NCBI GenBank assembly: GCA_023444055.1
Contig: JAEZRV010000066.1
Span: 66,581 to 130,580, forward strand
Length of the DNA: 64,000 nt
Reading direction: 5' to 3'
Source: Bacillota bacterium
GTDB taxonomy: Bacteria > Bacillota > Clostridia > Acetivibrionales > DSM-1351
Under the pieces are notes generated by a model that worked only from the letters and a program-made list of their open reading frames with translations, did not search any database and had not been told where the DNA came from. A program made the position numbers and the translations under genes. This document shows positions 44,804 to 54,394 of the stretch, piece after piece (the stretch's first letter is position 1; each line of letters begins with the position of its first letter).

Positions 44804-45802
44804 ATGAAAAAAATCATTAGAATTATTACACTAGTTTTATCAGTTGGTATTATTATAGGTACAACTGCTTGCGGAAGTACAGCTGATGTACAAAAGACAG
44901 CAAGCAGCTCCAATCAACAAGGTTCAGCAGATGAATCATCAAATAAAGAAACTGTAAAAATAGCTTATTTACCAATAACACATGCACTACCTATTTTTGT
45001 AGAAAACGAACTACAGAAGCAAGTAGGTAATAATTTCAAAATAGAGCTTGTTAAATACGGCTCATGGCCTGAGCTCATGGATGCACTAAATACAGGTCGT
45101 GTAGATGGAGCATCTGTTTTGATTGAACTTGCAATGAAGGCAAAAGAGCAGGGCATTGGCATAAAAGCTGTAGCGCTTGGACATAAGGACGGCAACGTAA
45201 TTGTAGTGGCAAATGAGATAAATACTGCTACAGACCTAAAAGGAAAAAGCTTTGCAATTCCTCACAGGCAGTCCTCGCATAATATACTTCTTGGTCTAAT
45301 GCTCAAAGACGCAGGTCTTACATATAAAGATATAAACGTGGTAGAACTTGCTCCACCAGAAATGCCTGCTGCTCTTGCTCAAGGACAGATTGCTGGTTAT
45401 TGTGTTGCAGAACCCTTCGGAGCAAAATCTATTGCAATTAATACAGGTAAGGTTTTATTTGAATCAAAGGATCTTTGGGAGGACTCTATCTGCTGTTCTT
45501 TAGTTCTTAATGATAGCTTTATAAATGGCAAGCGTGATATAGCACAAAAAGTTGTTAAACAATATATCGAAGCTGGAAAATATATTGGAGAGCACAAGGA
45601 AGAAACAGAGGAGATTGCAAAGGAATACTTAAAGCTTGATGACAATGTATATGATTTGTCAATTAAATGGATATCCTTTGATGATTTAAGAATTTCTAAG
45701 GAGGCATATACTGATCTTACCAAAAGGCTTATAGATTTTGATATTTCAAAGAAACCTCCTACTTTTGAAGAGTTTATAGATGCATCACTCTTTGGCAAAT
45801 AG
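44804..45802 (+). CDS. NitT/TauT-type substrate-binding lipoprotein
   Basis: This 332-residue lipoprotein has the lipobox GTTAC with the modified Cys near residue 23. A Ser/Thr linker and a two-lobed NMT1-like domain follow (VKIAYLPITHALPIFV, GSWPELMDALNTGRVDGASV, ELAPPEMPAALAQGQIAGYCVAEPFGA). Relatives bind nitrate, sulfonates, taurine or pyrimidine precursors, and the ligand cannot be told here. I chose the ATG at 44804. A permease and ATPase follow. Its place directly after the cooS-like gene suggests that the imported compound and that enzyme act together. Confidence 0.85.
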   Translation: MKKIIRIITLVLSVGIIIGTTACGSTADVQKTASSSNQQGSADESSNKETVKIAYLPITHALPIFVENELQKQVGNNFKIELVKYGSWPELMDALNTGRVDGASVLIELAMKAKEQGIGIKAVALGHKDGNVIVVANEINTATDLKGKSFAIPHRQSSHNILLGLMLKDAGLTYKDINVVELAPPEMPAALAQGQIAGYCVAEPFGAKSIAINTGKVLFESKDLWEDSICCSLVLNDSFINGKRDIAQKVVKQYIEAGKYIGEHKEETEEIAKEYLKLDDNVYDLSIKWISFDDLRISKEAYTDLTKRLIDFDISKKPPTFEEFIDASLFGK

Positions 45803-45957
45803 AAAATCACACATCCTTTGGTACTAAATATTTAGGATAATGTTGATGATAGCGCTAACTAACTCGGTTTTCATAGATGGAAATGTATGTTAAAATTTAT
45901 CAATGTAAAGTTGGGAAACAAATTAAAAAAATTCAAATAGAAAACGGAGGCTAGTGA

Positions 45958-46725
45958 ATGAGAAAATTATTTCATATTGTCGTGTCATTTATAGCTTTAA
46001 TCTCTATATGGCAGATTGCTGTAACGTTTGGAAACTGGAATAAAGCACTGTTTCCTTCACCTGTTAATGTATTAGAGGGTTTCAAAGAAATGGTTTATAG
46101 TGGAGTATTATTAATTAGTTTTAAAGATAGTATGCTGAGGTTTGCTATTGGCTATTGCATAGCTGTAATAACTGGAGTAATAGTTGGGCTGATATTAGGC
46201 TGGTTCAGAGGTGTATGGAGCTATATAAATCCTATTGTTCAACTGCTCAGGCCTATTTCACCAATGGCTTGGCTACCATTTATTGTATTATTGGTTGGTA
46301 TTGGTGATTTGCCAGCCATTGTTATTATCTTCATTGCAGCATTTTTTCCGATTTTGCTAACTACAGTTGCAGCAGTAAGTAAGGTAGACCAGACTTATAT
46401 AAAGGTTGCTAAAAACTTTGGAATAAAAAAAGTTAGATTGCTTACCAAAATAGTTCTTCCATCAGCATTTCCATATATTGCGACAAGTCTTCATCTAGCA
46501 CTGGGAACTGCTTGGGTATTTCTGGTGGCAGGTGAAATGGTGGGAGCACAGACCGGTCTTGGCTATTTGATAATTGACTCAAGGAATAATCTAAGAGCAG
46601 ATATGTTGTTGGCTAGTATAATTGTTATAGGATTAATTGGGCTAATACTGGATAGTTTTATTGGTTTGTTAGAAAAAAATATATTACGCAAATTTGGATT
46701 TGTTGCTAACGAAAGGGGGGCTTAA
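45958..46725 (+). CDS. NitT/TauT-type ABC permease
   Basis: This 255-residue permease has six membrane helices and the EAA-like cytoplasmic loop (VAKNFGIKKVRLLTKIVLPSAFPYI) that docks the ATPase. The N-terminus and the LRPISPMAWLPFIVLLVGIG segment are typical of SsuC/TauC. AACGGAGG precedes the ATG. The stop is followed two bases later by the ATPase start, so the genes form one operon with the binding protein upstream. Confidence 0.9.
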   Translation: MRKLFHIVVSFIALISIWQIAVTFGNWNKALFPSPVNVLEGFKEMVYSGVLLISFKDSMLRFAIGYCIAVITGVIVGLILGWFRGVWSYINPIVQLLRPISPMAWLPFIVLLVGIGDLPAIVIIFIAAFFPILLTTVAAVSKVDQTYIKVAKNFGIKKVRLLTKIVLPSAFPYIATSLHLALGTAWVFLVAGEMVGAQTGLGYLIIDSRNNLRADMLLASIIVIGLIGLILDSFIGLLEKNILRKFGFVANERGA

Positions 46726-46727
46726 TT

Positions 46728-47498
46728 TTGTATATAGAAGTTGAAGATGTTTCAAAACATTATGTGCAAAATAAGAAAAGCTTTCAAGCGATGGAACATG
46801 TTTCACTGAATATTGAAAAAGGAGAATTTATTTGTTTGCTAGGTCCAAGTGGCTGTGGTAAGACAACACTTCTAAATTCCATTGCAGGCTTTGAAGGTGT
46901 AAGTAGGGGAAGGATTACAATTGACGGAAAAGAAGTTGTAGAACCATCGGATAGAAATGTAACAATATTTCAAAATTATGGGCTACTTCCTTGGCGGACA
47001 GTACAGAAAAATGTTGAGCTAGGTTTGGAGAGTAAAAAAATTTCTAAAAAAGAAAGAGCTGAAATTGCAGAAAAGTTTATTAATATTGTTGGTTTGAGTA
47101 AATTTAGTAAAAGCTATCCCAACCAGCTTTCAGGAGGTATGCAACAGCGTGTTGCGATTGCACGCGCTCTTGCAATCGATCCTGAAATAATTTTTATGGA
47201 TGAGCCATTTGGTGCATTAGACGCGTTAACAAGGATGAATATGCAAGATGAAATATCTAGAATATGGGAAAATCAAAAAAAGACTATTATATTTGTAACC
47301 CATGATATTGAAGAGTCAATTTTTCTTGCTGATAGAGTTGTAATTATGACTCCTAATCCTGGGAAAATTAAAAGTATAATTAATGTATCTTTAGCTCGGA
47401 AACGTGATAGAACCAGTGATGATTTCTTAAAAATCCGAGATAGAATATTTGCTGAATTTGAAATGAAGGAATCTGATAAAACTGAGTATTGCATTTAG
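46728..47498 (+). CDS. NitT/TauT-type ABC ATPase
   Basis: This 256-residue ATPase has Walker A GPSGCGKTT, Q-loop FQNYGLLPW, signature LSGGMQQR, Walker B IIFMDEPFGALDALTR and H-loop VTHDIEE. The DALTR tail of Walker B is characteristic of the SsuB/TauB/NrtD group. The start is a TTG with GGGGGG nine bases upstream. It completes the importer encoded by the two preceding genes. Confidence 0.92.
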   Translation: MYIEVEDVSKHYVQNKKSFQAMEHVSLNIEKGEFICLLGPSGCGKTTLLNSIAGFEGVSRGRITIDGKEVVEPSDRNVTIFQNYGLLPWRTVQKNVELGLESKKISKKERAEIAEKFINIVGLSKFSKSYPNQLSGGMQQRVAIARALAIDPEIIFMDEPFGALDALTRMNMQDEISRIWENQKKTIIFVTHDIEESIFLADRVVIMTPNPGKIKSIINVSLARKRDRTSDDFLKIRDRIFAEFEMKESDKTEYCI

Positions 47499-47673
47499 TT
47501 TAAAGTTAAAAAAATCAATTTAATATAATAGTTCAATGATAGCTATTGGCTCCTGGTTAAACTAATTTATAAACTTATTTGTGAATTCATGATAAAATAA
47601 GAAATAATATACTGTTTTTTGATATAATGTTTAGTATAAGATTACTCATACTAACAGAAGGAGTATTTAAAAT

Positions 47674-49116
47674 ATGAATCATCATGGAGAAACCGCTACA
47701 GACGTTAAAATTGCATACTTAGGAGGTGGTTCAAGAGCCTGGGCATGGACATTTATGACTGACTTAGCTTTAGAACCAAATCTTTCAGGAACAATAAAAC
47801 TTTATGATATTGATATAGAAGCTGCAAAGAATAATGAAATTATTGGAAATAGTATTTCTGGGAGGAAAGAAGCTATAAGTAAATGGAAATATGAAACGGC
47901 TTCTACCATACAAGAAGCACTTACTGATGCAGATTTTGTTGTTATTTCAGTACTTCCTGGAACCTTTGACGAGATGGAAGTCGATGTACATATGCCTGAA
48001 AAGTATGGTATATATCAATCTGTTGGAGATACTGCGGGTCCTGGGGGAATTATGCGTGCGCTTCGTACATTACCAATGTTTGTAGAAATAGCCAATGCAA
48101 TAAAAGATATTTGTCCTAAAGCATGGGTTATAAATCTCACGAATCCAATGTCCCTATGTGTTAAAACTCTTTATCATGTTTTCCCTAAAATAAAAGCTTT
48201 TGGATGCTGTCATGAAATCTTTGGTACGCAGCAACTTCTAAAAGGCATACTCAAAAGAGAAGAAGATATTGATGTCTGGAGCAGAAATGAGATATTGGTC
48301 AATATACTTGGAATTAATCATTTTACGTGGTTTGACTATGCATCATACAAAGGTAGAGACCTATTTCCTATATATAAACAATATATTTCTAAGCATTTTG
48401 AGGAAGGTTTTGAAGAAGAAAAGAACTGGAAAAATGACTGCTTTGCATGTTCGCATAGAGTTAAATTTGATTTGTTTAATAAGTATGGCTTAATAGCTGC
48501 TGCCGGTGATAGACATTTAGCAGAGTTTATGCCTGGTGACACTTATCTGTTAAATCCTGAGACTGTAGATTCCTGGAAGTTTGGGCTTACTCCTGTCTCA
48601 TGGAGAAAAGATGATTTGCAAAAACGGTTAGCGAAAAGTAAACGTCTTGTATCAGGCGAAGAGTCTTTCGAATTAACTCCTACGGGAGAAGAAAGTGTTT
48701 TGTTAATAAAGGCATTGTGTGGACTTAATCGTATTATAAGTAATGTGAACATACCTAATTCGTATTTGCAAGTCAAGAATTTGCCTAAGACAGCAATTGT
48801 AGAAACAAATGCTATTTTTGAAAGAGATACAATTCGTCCTATAGTTGCAGGAAGAATTCCTGAAGAGATACTTAGCTTTATAAAGCCGCAAACTGAAAAC
48901 CATGAACGCATTTTGAAAGCAGCTTTAGAGTGTGACATAGATCTTGTGTATGAGGCTTTCAAACATGATACATTAATTAATGGAAGGCTAAGTAATAAGG
49001 AAATTAAATGTTTAGTTAAGGATATGATAAAAGGTACTATCCAGTATTTACCAGAAGAATGGAACTATGTAATGACATGCATAACTAAAAATTTTACTTT
49101 AAAAAAGGAGAAATAA
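47674..49116 (+). CDS. Glycoside hydrolase family 4 protein
   Basis: GH4 enzymes cleave alpha- or beta-glycosides by an NAD- and metal-dependent oxidation-elimination route. This 480-residue protein has the Rossmann motif IAYLGGGSRAWAW, the metal and substrate motifs VINLTNPMS and GCCHE, then NILGINHFTWF and the AGDRHLAEF segment. The GCCHE motif provides the Cys and His manganese ligands. It is nearest to alpha-galactosidase or alpha-glucuronidase-like members, and the sugar is not determined. AGAAGGAG precedes the ATG. No sugar transporter is adjacent. Its last 75 bases are duplicated just downstream. Confidence 0.82.
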   Translation: MNHHGETATDVKIAYLGGGSRAWAWTFMTDLALEPNLSGTIKLYDIDIEAAKNNEIIGNSISGRKEAISKWKYETASTIQEALTDADFVVISVLPGTFDEMEVDVHMPEKYGIYQSVGDTAGPGGIMRALRTLPMFVEIANAIKDICPKAWVINLTNPMSLCVKTLYHVFPKIKAFGCCHEIFGTQQLLKGILKREEDIDVWSRNEILVNILGINHFTWFDYASYKGRDLFPIYKQYISKHFEEGFEEEKNWKNDCFACSHRVKFDLFNKYGLIAAAGDRHLAEFMPGDTYLLNPETVDSWKFGLTPVSWRKDDLQKRLAKSKRLVSGEESFELTPTGEESVLLIKALCGLNRIISNVNIPNSYLQVKNLPKTAIVETNAIFERDTIRPIVAGRIPEEILSFIKPQTENHERILKAALECDIDLVYEAFKHDTLINGRLSNKEIKCLVKDMIKGTIQYLPEEWNYVMTCITKNFTLKKEK

Positions 49117-49187
49117 ATGTTTAGCTAAGGATATGATAGAAGGCACTATTCAGTATTTACCAGATGAATGGTAATGTGTAATATGAC
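49114..49187 (+). pseudogene. Duplicated tail of the GH4 gene
   Basis: 49114-49187 repeats 49005-49080 with about ten differences (TAAATGTTTAGYTAAGGATA and onward, encoding CLxKDMIxGTIQYLPxEW). It is the remnant of a tandem second GH4 gene or of a local duplication. The following 200 bases contain no gene. Confidence 0.7.
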
Positions 49188-49399
49188 TTGGCTGACTGGA
49201 AACGATGGAATCTTTTTTGTACTGGTAGAATTCTACTTGGTAATATTGTATAATGTGATTAGAAAATTCAGATAAATGTACATAAATTTAATTTCAAAGA
49301 TACTTATATAAATCATAATAATTTTATATAAAATAACAAATGTTTTGAATATACAATGTTAATAATATGGGAATAAAGATTGGTACTAAGGAGTAAAAG

Positions 49400-50755
49400 A
49401 TGAAAGAGTTTTATTTGAAAGAGATTAGATTGAAGAATTACAGAAAGTTTGAGTCAAAGACATTTAATTTGAATAAGCAAATGAATGTATTTATTGGAAA
49501 AAACTCCTCTGGTAAAACTTCTGTATTAGAAGCTGCAAATGTCATTTTGGGATCATATTTAGCTGCTTTTAAAAAGTATGTTCCCAGTAGATTTGTTTTT
49601 AATATATCAAAAGAAGATCCTTTATTGAAGAAGCAGGTTAATTCAGATTATGATATATTGGCTTCAGCAGGGATTCCACAGTATCCATGTAGTATATCTT
49701 GCAATATGCAATGGGATAAAAAAAATATTACTTTTAGGAGAATGGTTGAGAAAACAGAAGGTCGTACGAAATTCGATGGAAATAATCCTATGCAAAAGGA
49801 TGTAACATATTGGGAAGAAACTATGCAGAAAGCAAATAACGAGGATAGAGATATTGTATTGCCATTGGTATTATATCTATCTTCTGCAAGACTGTGGAAT
49901 GAAAATAAAGTTTCTGATTTTCCACAAGTTCCATTGAGAACGGATGCATATCAGAAATGTTTAGACAAAAAACACGGCACGCAACTAGTGTTTGATTATA
50001 TAAAAAAGTTAGAGAATATTGCCAGAGAAGAAAGGCGAAAATCACCGTTTCCGGTATATGATGTTATAATGGAAGCAATAGATGGTAGTATGAAAGAAGA
50101 GTTAGAAGTAGGGGAAAGGATTGCATTCTCTTCTCGTTATGATGGTATGGCGCTAGTAAAGAGGAATGGTACTATTATACAATTTGATTCTCTTAGTGAT
50201 GGATATAGGAATGTTATTAAGATAATATTGGATATTGCTGCTAGAATGTGTATGCTAAATCCATACCTTAAAGAAAATGCTTTAATTGAAACACCTGGGG
50301 TTGTTATTATTGACGAATTAGATTTGAGTTTGCATCCAAAATGGCAAAAACGAATTGTCAGAATATTAAAAGAGACTTTTCCCAAAGTTCAGTTTATTTG
50401 CGCGACACATTCCCCATTTATTATTCAGTCATTAGAACCAGGTGAACTAATCTCTTTAGAAGAAAAAATTGACGATGAATATTCTGGACAAAGTATTGAA
50501 GATATAGCAGAAGATATTATGGGGGTACCAACGCCTAAATATAGTGAAAAGAAACAAAAAATGTATGAGGCTGCTGAAAAGTATTTTAAGGCATTAGAAG
50601 AAGGAAGAACTCAGGAGGATTTAGAAAAGCTAAAGATACAGATGGATAATTTAGCAGCAGAATATAGTGATAATCCAGCATATTTGGCATTAATGAAACA
50701 AAAATATTTAGAGAAGGCTGTAAAGTTGGAGACACAAGATGAGACCTGTAGATAA
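49400..50755 (+). CDS. ptuA: Septu ATPase PtuA
   Basis: PtuA is the ATP-sensing half of the two-gene Septu anti-phage system. The 451-residue protein has Walker A GKNSSGKTS (33-41), a signature-like DSLSDGYRNV, Walker B GVVIIDELDLSLHPKWQ and H-loop CATHSPFII. A helical region lies between the ATPase halves and a Glu/Lys-rich C-terminal helix closes the protein. The ATG follows AAGGAG. The next gene, an HNH nuclease, overlaps by 17 bases. No reverse transcriptase is nearby, so this is stand-alone Septu rather than a retron. Confidence 0.85.
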   Translation: MKEFYLKEIRLKNYRKFESKTFNLNKQMNVFIGKNSSGKTSVLEAANVILGSYLAAFKKYVPSRFVFNISKEDPLLKKQVNSDYDILASAGIPQYPCSISCNMQWDKKNITFRRMVEKTEGRTKFDGNNPMQKDVTYWEETMQKANNEDRDIVLPLVLYLSSARLWNENKVSDFPQVPLRTDAYQKCLDKKHGTQLVFDYIKKLENIAREERRKSPFPVYDVIMEAIDGSMKEELEVGERIAFSSRYDGMALVKRNGTIIQFDSLSDGYRNVIKIILDIAARMCMLNPYLKENALIETPGVVIIDELDLSLHPKWQKRIVRILKETFPKVQFICATHSPFIIQSLEPGELISLEEKIDDEYSGQSIEDIAEDIMGVPTPKYSEKKQKMYEAAEKYFKALEEGRTQEDLEKLKIQMDNLAAEYSDNPAYLALMKQKYLEKAVKLETQDETCR

Positions 50756-51395
50756 AGGGAAATCACCTTATAAAAGCATTAAAGATTATCATGATGCTGA
50801 ACCCTATTTGACTGAAAAAATTGGAGCATACTGTTCATACTGTGAGTTTCCAATATCACATGTCCCAGAGGTTGAACATAAAGAAAGTAAAAATAGTGGT
50901 GGAGCATTGACTGATTGGAATAATCTATTATTGGCATGTAAATATTGTAACACAAGAAAAAAGGAGTATGTAAAAAAAGGTGAGACCAATGAATGTATAT
51001 GGCCAGATATGCATAATACATTTATGGCATATACTTATGAAGATGGGATGCCTAAAGTAAATAAAGCCTATTTAGAGGTAATTGGAAATGATACGTTACA
51101 GAAAGCACAAAACTTATATGATGCTGTAAAATTAGGTAATATTCCAACTGCGGGACAAAAGGATAGAAGATTGTTAAAAAGAAGAGAGGCATTGAATTTA
51201 GCTATAATAGCTTTCAATAATTGGAAGGACGCAAAGAACTCTTGTTTAGAGGATGCCTTTGTTGACTCAATAGTGGAACAGGCTAAGGCAATAGGATTTT
51301 TTTCAGTGTGGATGATGATATTTAAAGATATTCCTAAAATTAGAGAAGCACTTGTAAAAGGATTTGCTGGGACTAAAAAAGAGTATTTTGATTAA
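50739..51395 (+). CDS. ptuB: Septu HNH nuclease PtuB
   Basis: PtuB is the nuclease effector of Septu and degrades DNA when PtuA senses infection. The 218-residue protein has an HNH core: CSYCE (Cys32, Cys35), VEHKESK (His47), WNNLLLACKYCNTRK (Asn61, Cys67, Cys70). The two CxxC pairs bind structural zinc. The remaining 140 residues are helical. The start overlaps ptuA by 17 bases, the usual translational coupling. The pair is complete and undamaged. A terminator lies at 51503. Confidence 0.87.
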   Translation: MRPVDKGKSPYKSIKDYHDAEPYLTEKIGAYCSYCEFPISHVPEVEHKESKNSGGALTDWNNLLLACKYCNTRKKEYVKKGETNECIWPDMHNTFMAYTYEDGMPKVNKAYLEVIGNDTLQKAQNLYDAVKLGNIPTAGQKDRRLLKRREALNLAIIAFNNWKDAKNSCLEDAFVDSIVEQAKAIGFFSVWMMIFKDIPKIREALVKGFAGTKKEYFD

Positions 51396-51502
51396 GTGCT
51401 ATTCGAATTTATAGAACAAAAGTATAGCTTCCAATTCAGAAATGTATAAATCATATCTTATTAATTCAAAAATTTACATATTGGGATAACGGACAAATGT
51501 CT

Positions 51503-51535
51503 AAAAAGCTAATCAATATTAAGGTTAGCTTTTTT
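51503..51535 (+). terminator. Terminator after ptuAB
   Basis: AAAAAGCTAA and TTAGCTTTTTT flank 12 bases, giving a stem with T run. The gap on to 51782 is AT-rich and holds only the hcp control region, in which I could not single out a promoter. Confidence 0.7.
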
Positions 51536-51782
51536 ATTATCTAAATTTCAAAATAGCCACACTAAATCAACATCTTAATGTTGAGAAAAGCTGGCATTTT
51601 ATGTTAATTGTAATAATATACCCAATATTAATTACTTTTAATTCAGTAAGTATATAACAGTAAAGTTAGGGATACTATAAAAATTAGGTTGTTTTGTTAA
51701 GCATATAATTTGCATCCTTCTCAATAAGAGTAATGTAAATTAAAAAAACATAATACAAGAAAATTTTAGGAGGAAGACTAAT

Positions 51783-53432
51783 ATGGATACAGATATGTTT
51801 TGTTTCCAGTGTGAACAAACAATAGGAGGCAAGGGTTGTACAAAAGCAGGGAACTGCGGGAAAAATAGTGAGATCGCGGCATTACAGGATTTACTTATAT
51901 ACCAGTTAAAAGGTATAGGTTATTGTGGACAAAAACTATTAGATAAGGGTATAAAGATAGATGATGAAACAGATAAATTTGTTATGGATGCTGTTTTTTC
52001 CACTCTTACAAATGTAGATTTTGATCCTGATAGATTTGTAGAGTATTTGAGAAAGGCACAAGAAATAAAGGAAGGATTAAAGAAACAACTATTAGAGTGT
52101 AAATGCCATTTTCCAGAAGTAGTAAGCTATATACTTCCTGGAACCAAAGAACAAATGCTTAAGGACGCTGAAAAAGCTGGCATTATGTATGATCAGACTT
52201 TAGATGCAGATATTCGCTCGTTAAGAGAAATGCTCATATATGGAATGAAGGGTATGGGGGCTTATGGGCATCATGCACATGTGTTAGGCTATAAGGATGA
52301 GACAATAAGCAAATTTTTCTATAAAGCCCTAGCTGCAGTTATAAATGAAGGGTTAACAGTTGATGATTTGTTTAATTTAACCATGGAATTTGGACAAGTT
52401 AATTTAAAATGTATGGAGCTGCTTGATAAGGCGAATACAGGTTCATATGGTAATCCAGTTCCTACACAAGTATGTATCACGAAGAAAAAAGGGCCATTTA
52501 TTGTTGTTTCGGGACACGATTTGAAGGACTTAAAAGAACTGCTTGAGCAAACAGAAGGTAAGGGAATAAATATATATACTCATGGTGAAATGCTTCCTGC
52601 TCATGGATATCCAGAATTAAAAAAACATCCTCATCTAGTGGGAAATTTTGGTGGGGCATGGCAGGATCAACAAAAAGAATTTGACAATATACCCGGATGC
52701 ATACTAATGACAACAAATTGTCTGCAAAAACCAAGAGACTCATACAAAGATAGAATATTTACAACAAGCATAGTTGGATGGCCTGGAGTTACTCATGTAA
52801 GAGAGGTTAACGGTAAAAAAGACTTTAGTCTAATAATAAACAAGGCTCTTCAACTAGGCGGGTTTACGGAAGATGAACCTGAACAGAAAATAACAGTGGG
52901 TTTTGGGCATCATGCAGTGCTAAGCAATGCTGATAAGATTATTGATGCAGTAAAGAATGGGGCAATAAAGCATTTCTTCTTAATTGGAGGATGTGATGGT
53001 GCAAGACCTGGAAGAAACTATTTTACAGAATTAGCGGAAAAAACACCAAAAGATACAATAATACTTACACTTGCTTGTGGTAAGTACAGATTTAATAAAA
53101 TGAATTTGGGAAAGATAGGAGAATTCCCAAGAGTTCTTGATGTAGGTCAGTGTAATGATTCATATGGAGCAATAAGAATTGCCCTTGCTCTTGCAGATGC
53201 ATTTAAATGCGGAGTTAATGATTTACCGCTTTCGCTTATTCTATCATGGTATGAACAAAAGGCTGTATGTATTTTGATTACCTTGCTATCATTGGGAATA
53301 AAGGATATCCGTCTTGGGCCAACACTACCAGCATTTATAACGCCAAACATTCTACAAGTGCTAATTGATAAATTTGAAATTAAACCAATATCAACGCCGG
53401 ATGAAGATTTAAAGGCGATATTGGGGAATTAA
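51783..53432 (+). CDS. hcp: Hybrid cluster protein (hydroxylamine reductase)
   Basis: Hcp reduces hydroxylamine in vitro and NO in vivo, protecting against nitrosative stress. The 549-residue protein begins with the cubane cysteines Cys7, Cys10, Cys19 and Cys25 in the C-x2-C-x8-C-x5-C spacing of strict anaerobes. The hybrid-cluster ligands follow in MLPAHGYPELK, ILMTTNCLQKP, LACGKYRFN and DVGQCNDSYG. TTTAGGAGG precedes the ATG. It is monocistronic, with a strong terminator at 53443. The cooS-like gene 7 kb away may also hold a hybrid-type cluster. Confidence 0.95.
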   Translation: MDTDMFCFQCEQTIGGKGCTKAGNCGKNSEIAALQDLLIYQLKGIGYCGQKLLDKGIKIDDETDKFVMDAVFSTLTNVDFDPDRFVEYLRKAQEIKEGLKKQLLECKCHFPEVVSYILPGTKEQMLKDAEKAGIMYDQTLDADIRSLREMLIYGMKGMGAYGHHAHVLGYKDETISKFFYKALAAVINEGLTVDDLFNLTMEFGQVNLKCMELLDKANTGSYGNPVPTQVCITKKKGPFIVVSGHDLKDLKELLEQTEGKGINIYTHGEMLPAHGYPELKKHPHLVGNFGGAWQDQQKEFDNIPGCILMTTNCLQKPRDSYKDRIFTTSIVGWPGVTHVREVNGKKDFSLIINKALQLGGFTEDEPEQKITVGFGHHAVLSNADKIIDAVKNGAIKHFFLIGGCDGARPGRNYFTELAEKTPKDTIILTLACGKYRFNKMNLGKIGEFPRVLDVGQCNDSYGAIRIALALADAFKCGVNDLPLSLILSWYEQKAVCILITLLSLGIKDIRLGPTLPAFITPNILQVLIDKFEIKPISTPDEDLKAILGN

Positions 53433-53442
53433 GTATTTATAT

Positions 53443-53497
53443 CAACCAGTCCTAAGTAAAGAGTAGAAGTTTTCTCTTTATTTAGGACTGGTTTCTT
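53443..53497 (+). terminator. Strong terminator after hcp
   Basis: ACCAGTCCTAAGTAAAGAG and its complement TCTCTTTATTTAGGACTGGT form a long stem followed by TTTCTTTCTT. The gap to 53761 shows no further feature. Confidence 0.8.
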
Positions 53498-53761
53498 TCT
53501 TATGCATATAAAGTTATAAGCTTTAAGTGCTCAATTTTTTGATTTATACAAATTGTTTTTAGATTATGGAAAACTATGCTATACTATTGAATTATTGAAG
53601 GTTTGTTAAAATATTGATAGAATAGAATTAATAAAATAAAATTTAGCATAACATAATAATTATGGAAGAACTAATTGAATATATTAATTACGTACCTTTT
53701 AACGTGAACTTTGAAAAAATTCTAAATTATAATTTAACATAATATGAGAAAGGATGAAACT

Positions 53762-54310
53762 ATGAATAGAAGCGGGTTTGATAAATTGTATTGGGGTTTT
53801 CTGTTTGTAATGATTGACTTCAAAATTCAAGGATTTGATATTTTGCCAGATATAGTTGGCTACATTCTATTTGCTATTGGATTTAGCATTCTAGCTGAGA
53901 GGAGTACATACTTTAAGAAGTCTTCAAAATATAATGTTCCAATGATAATTCTCTCTATACTTTCAATATATGAGCCGCAAAATCAAAAAAGTGGTATTCA
54001 ACTAGGTCAATTCGGATTACTAAGCATCCCTATAGCGATAGCAGGACTAGTTTTTAGTTTGATAGTTGTTTATAATCTGTTTATGGGAATTAAAGATATG
54101 GCACAAACTCAAGGACAAATGAGTTATTTTCATGAAGCTGACAGTAAATGGCGGCAGTTTTTAACGCTTCAAATAGCTGTGCTTTTTGCATTTGTTTTAA
54201 TATTTATTCCTGTAGTAGCACTAATTTATATCATAGGTATTTTTGTTGCATCAGTCACCATAACTGTGGGGATTATGAGATTTATAAAAAGTTGCGGGGA
54301 AGATTTGTAA
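53762..54310 (+). CDS. Four-helix membrane protein, unknown function
   Basis: This 182-residue protein has hydrophobic segments near residues 10-22, 28-48, 83-107 and 130-168. The N-terminal MNRSGFDKLYWGFLFVMIDF with ILPDIVGYILF is a pattern I have seen in uncharacterised clostridial membrane proteins. I prefer the ATG at 53762 (AAAGGA seven bases upstream) to the one at 53744. No functional motif is seen. It precedes the yjbQ gene by 84 bases. Confidence 0.65.
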   Translation: MNRSGFDKLYWGFLFVMIDFKIQGFDILPDIVGYILFAIGFSILAERSTYFKKSSKYNVPMIILSILSIYEPQNQKSGIQLGQFGLLSIPIAIAGLVFSLIVVYNLFMGIKDMAQTQGQMSYFHEADSKWRQFLTLQIAVLFAFVLIFIPVVALIYIIGIFVASVTITVGIMRFIKSCGEDL

Positions 54311-54394
54311 ATAAACTAGTATAATATAAAAAAGGAAGTCCTTAATATGCGTAAGATAACCATACAAATAGTAAAATAATAAGAGGAGAACTAA

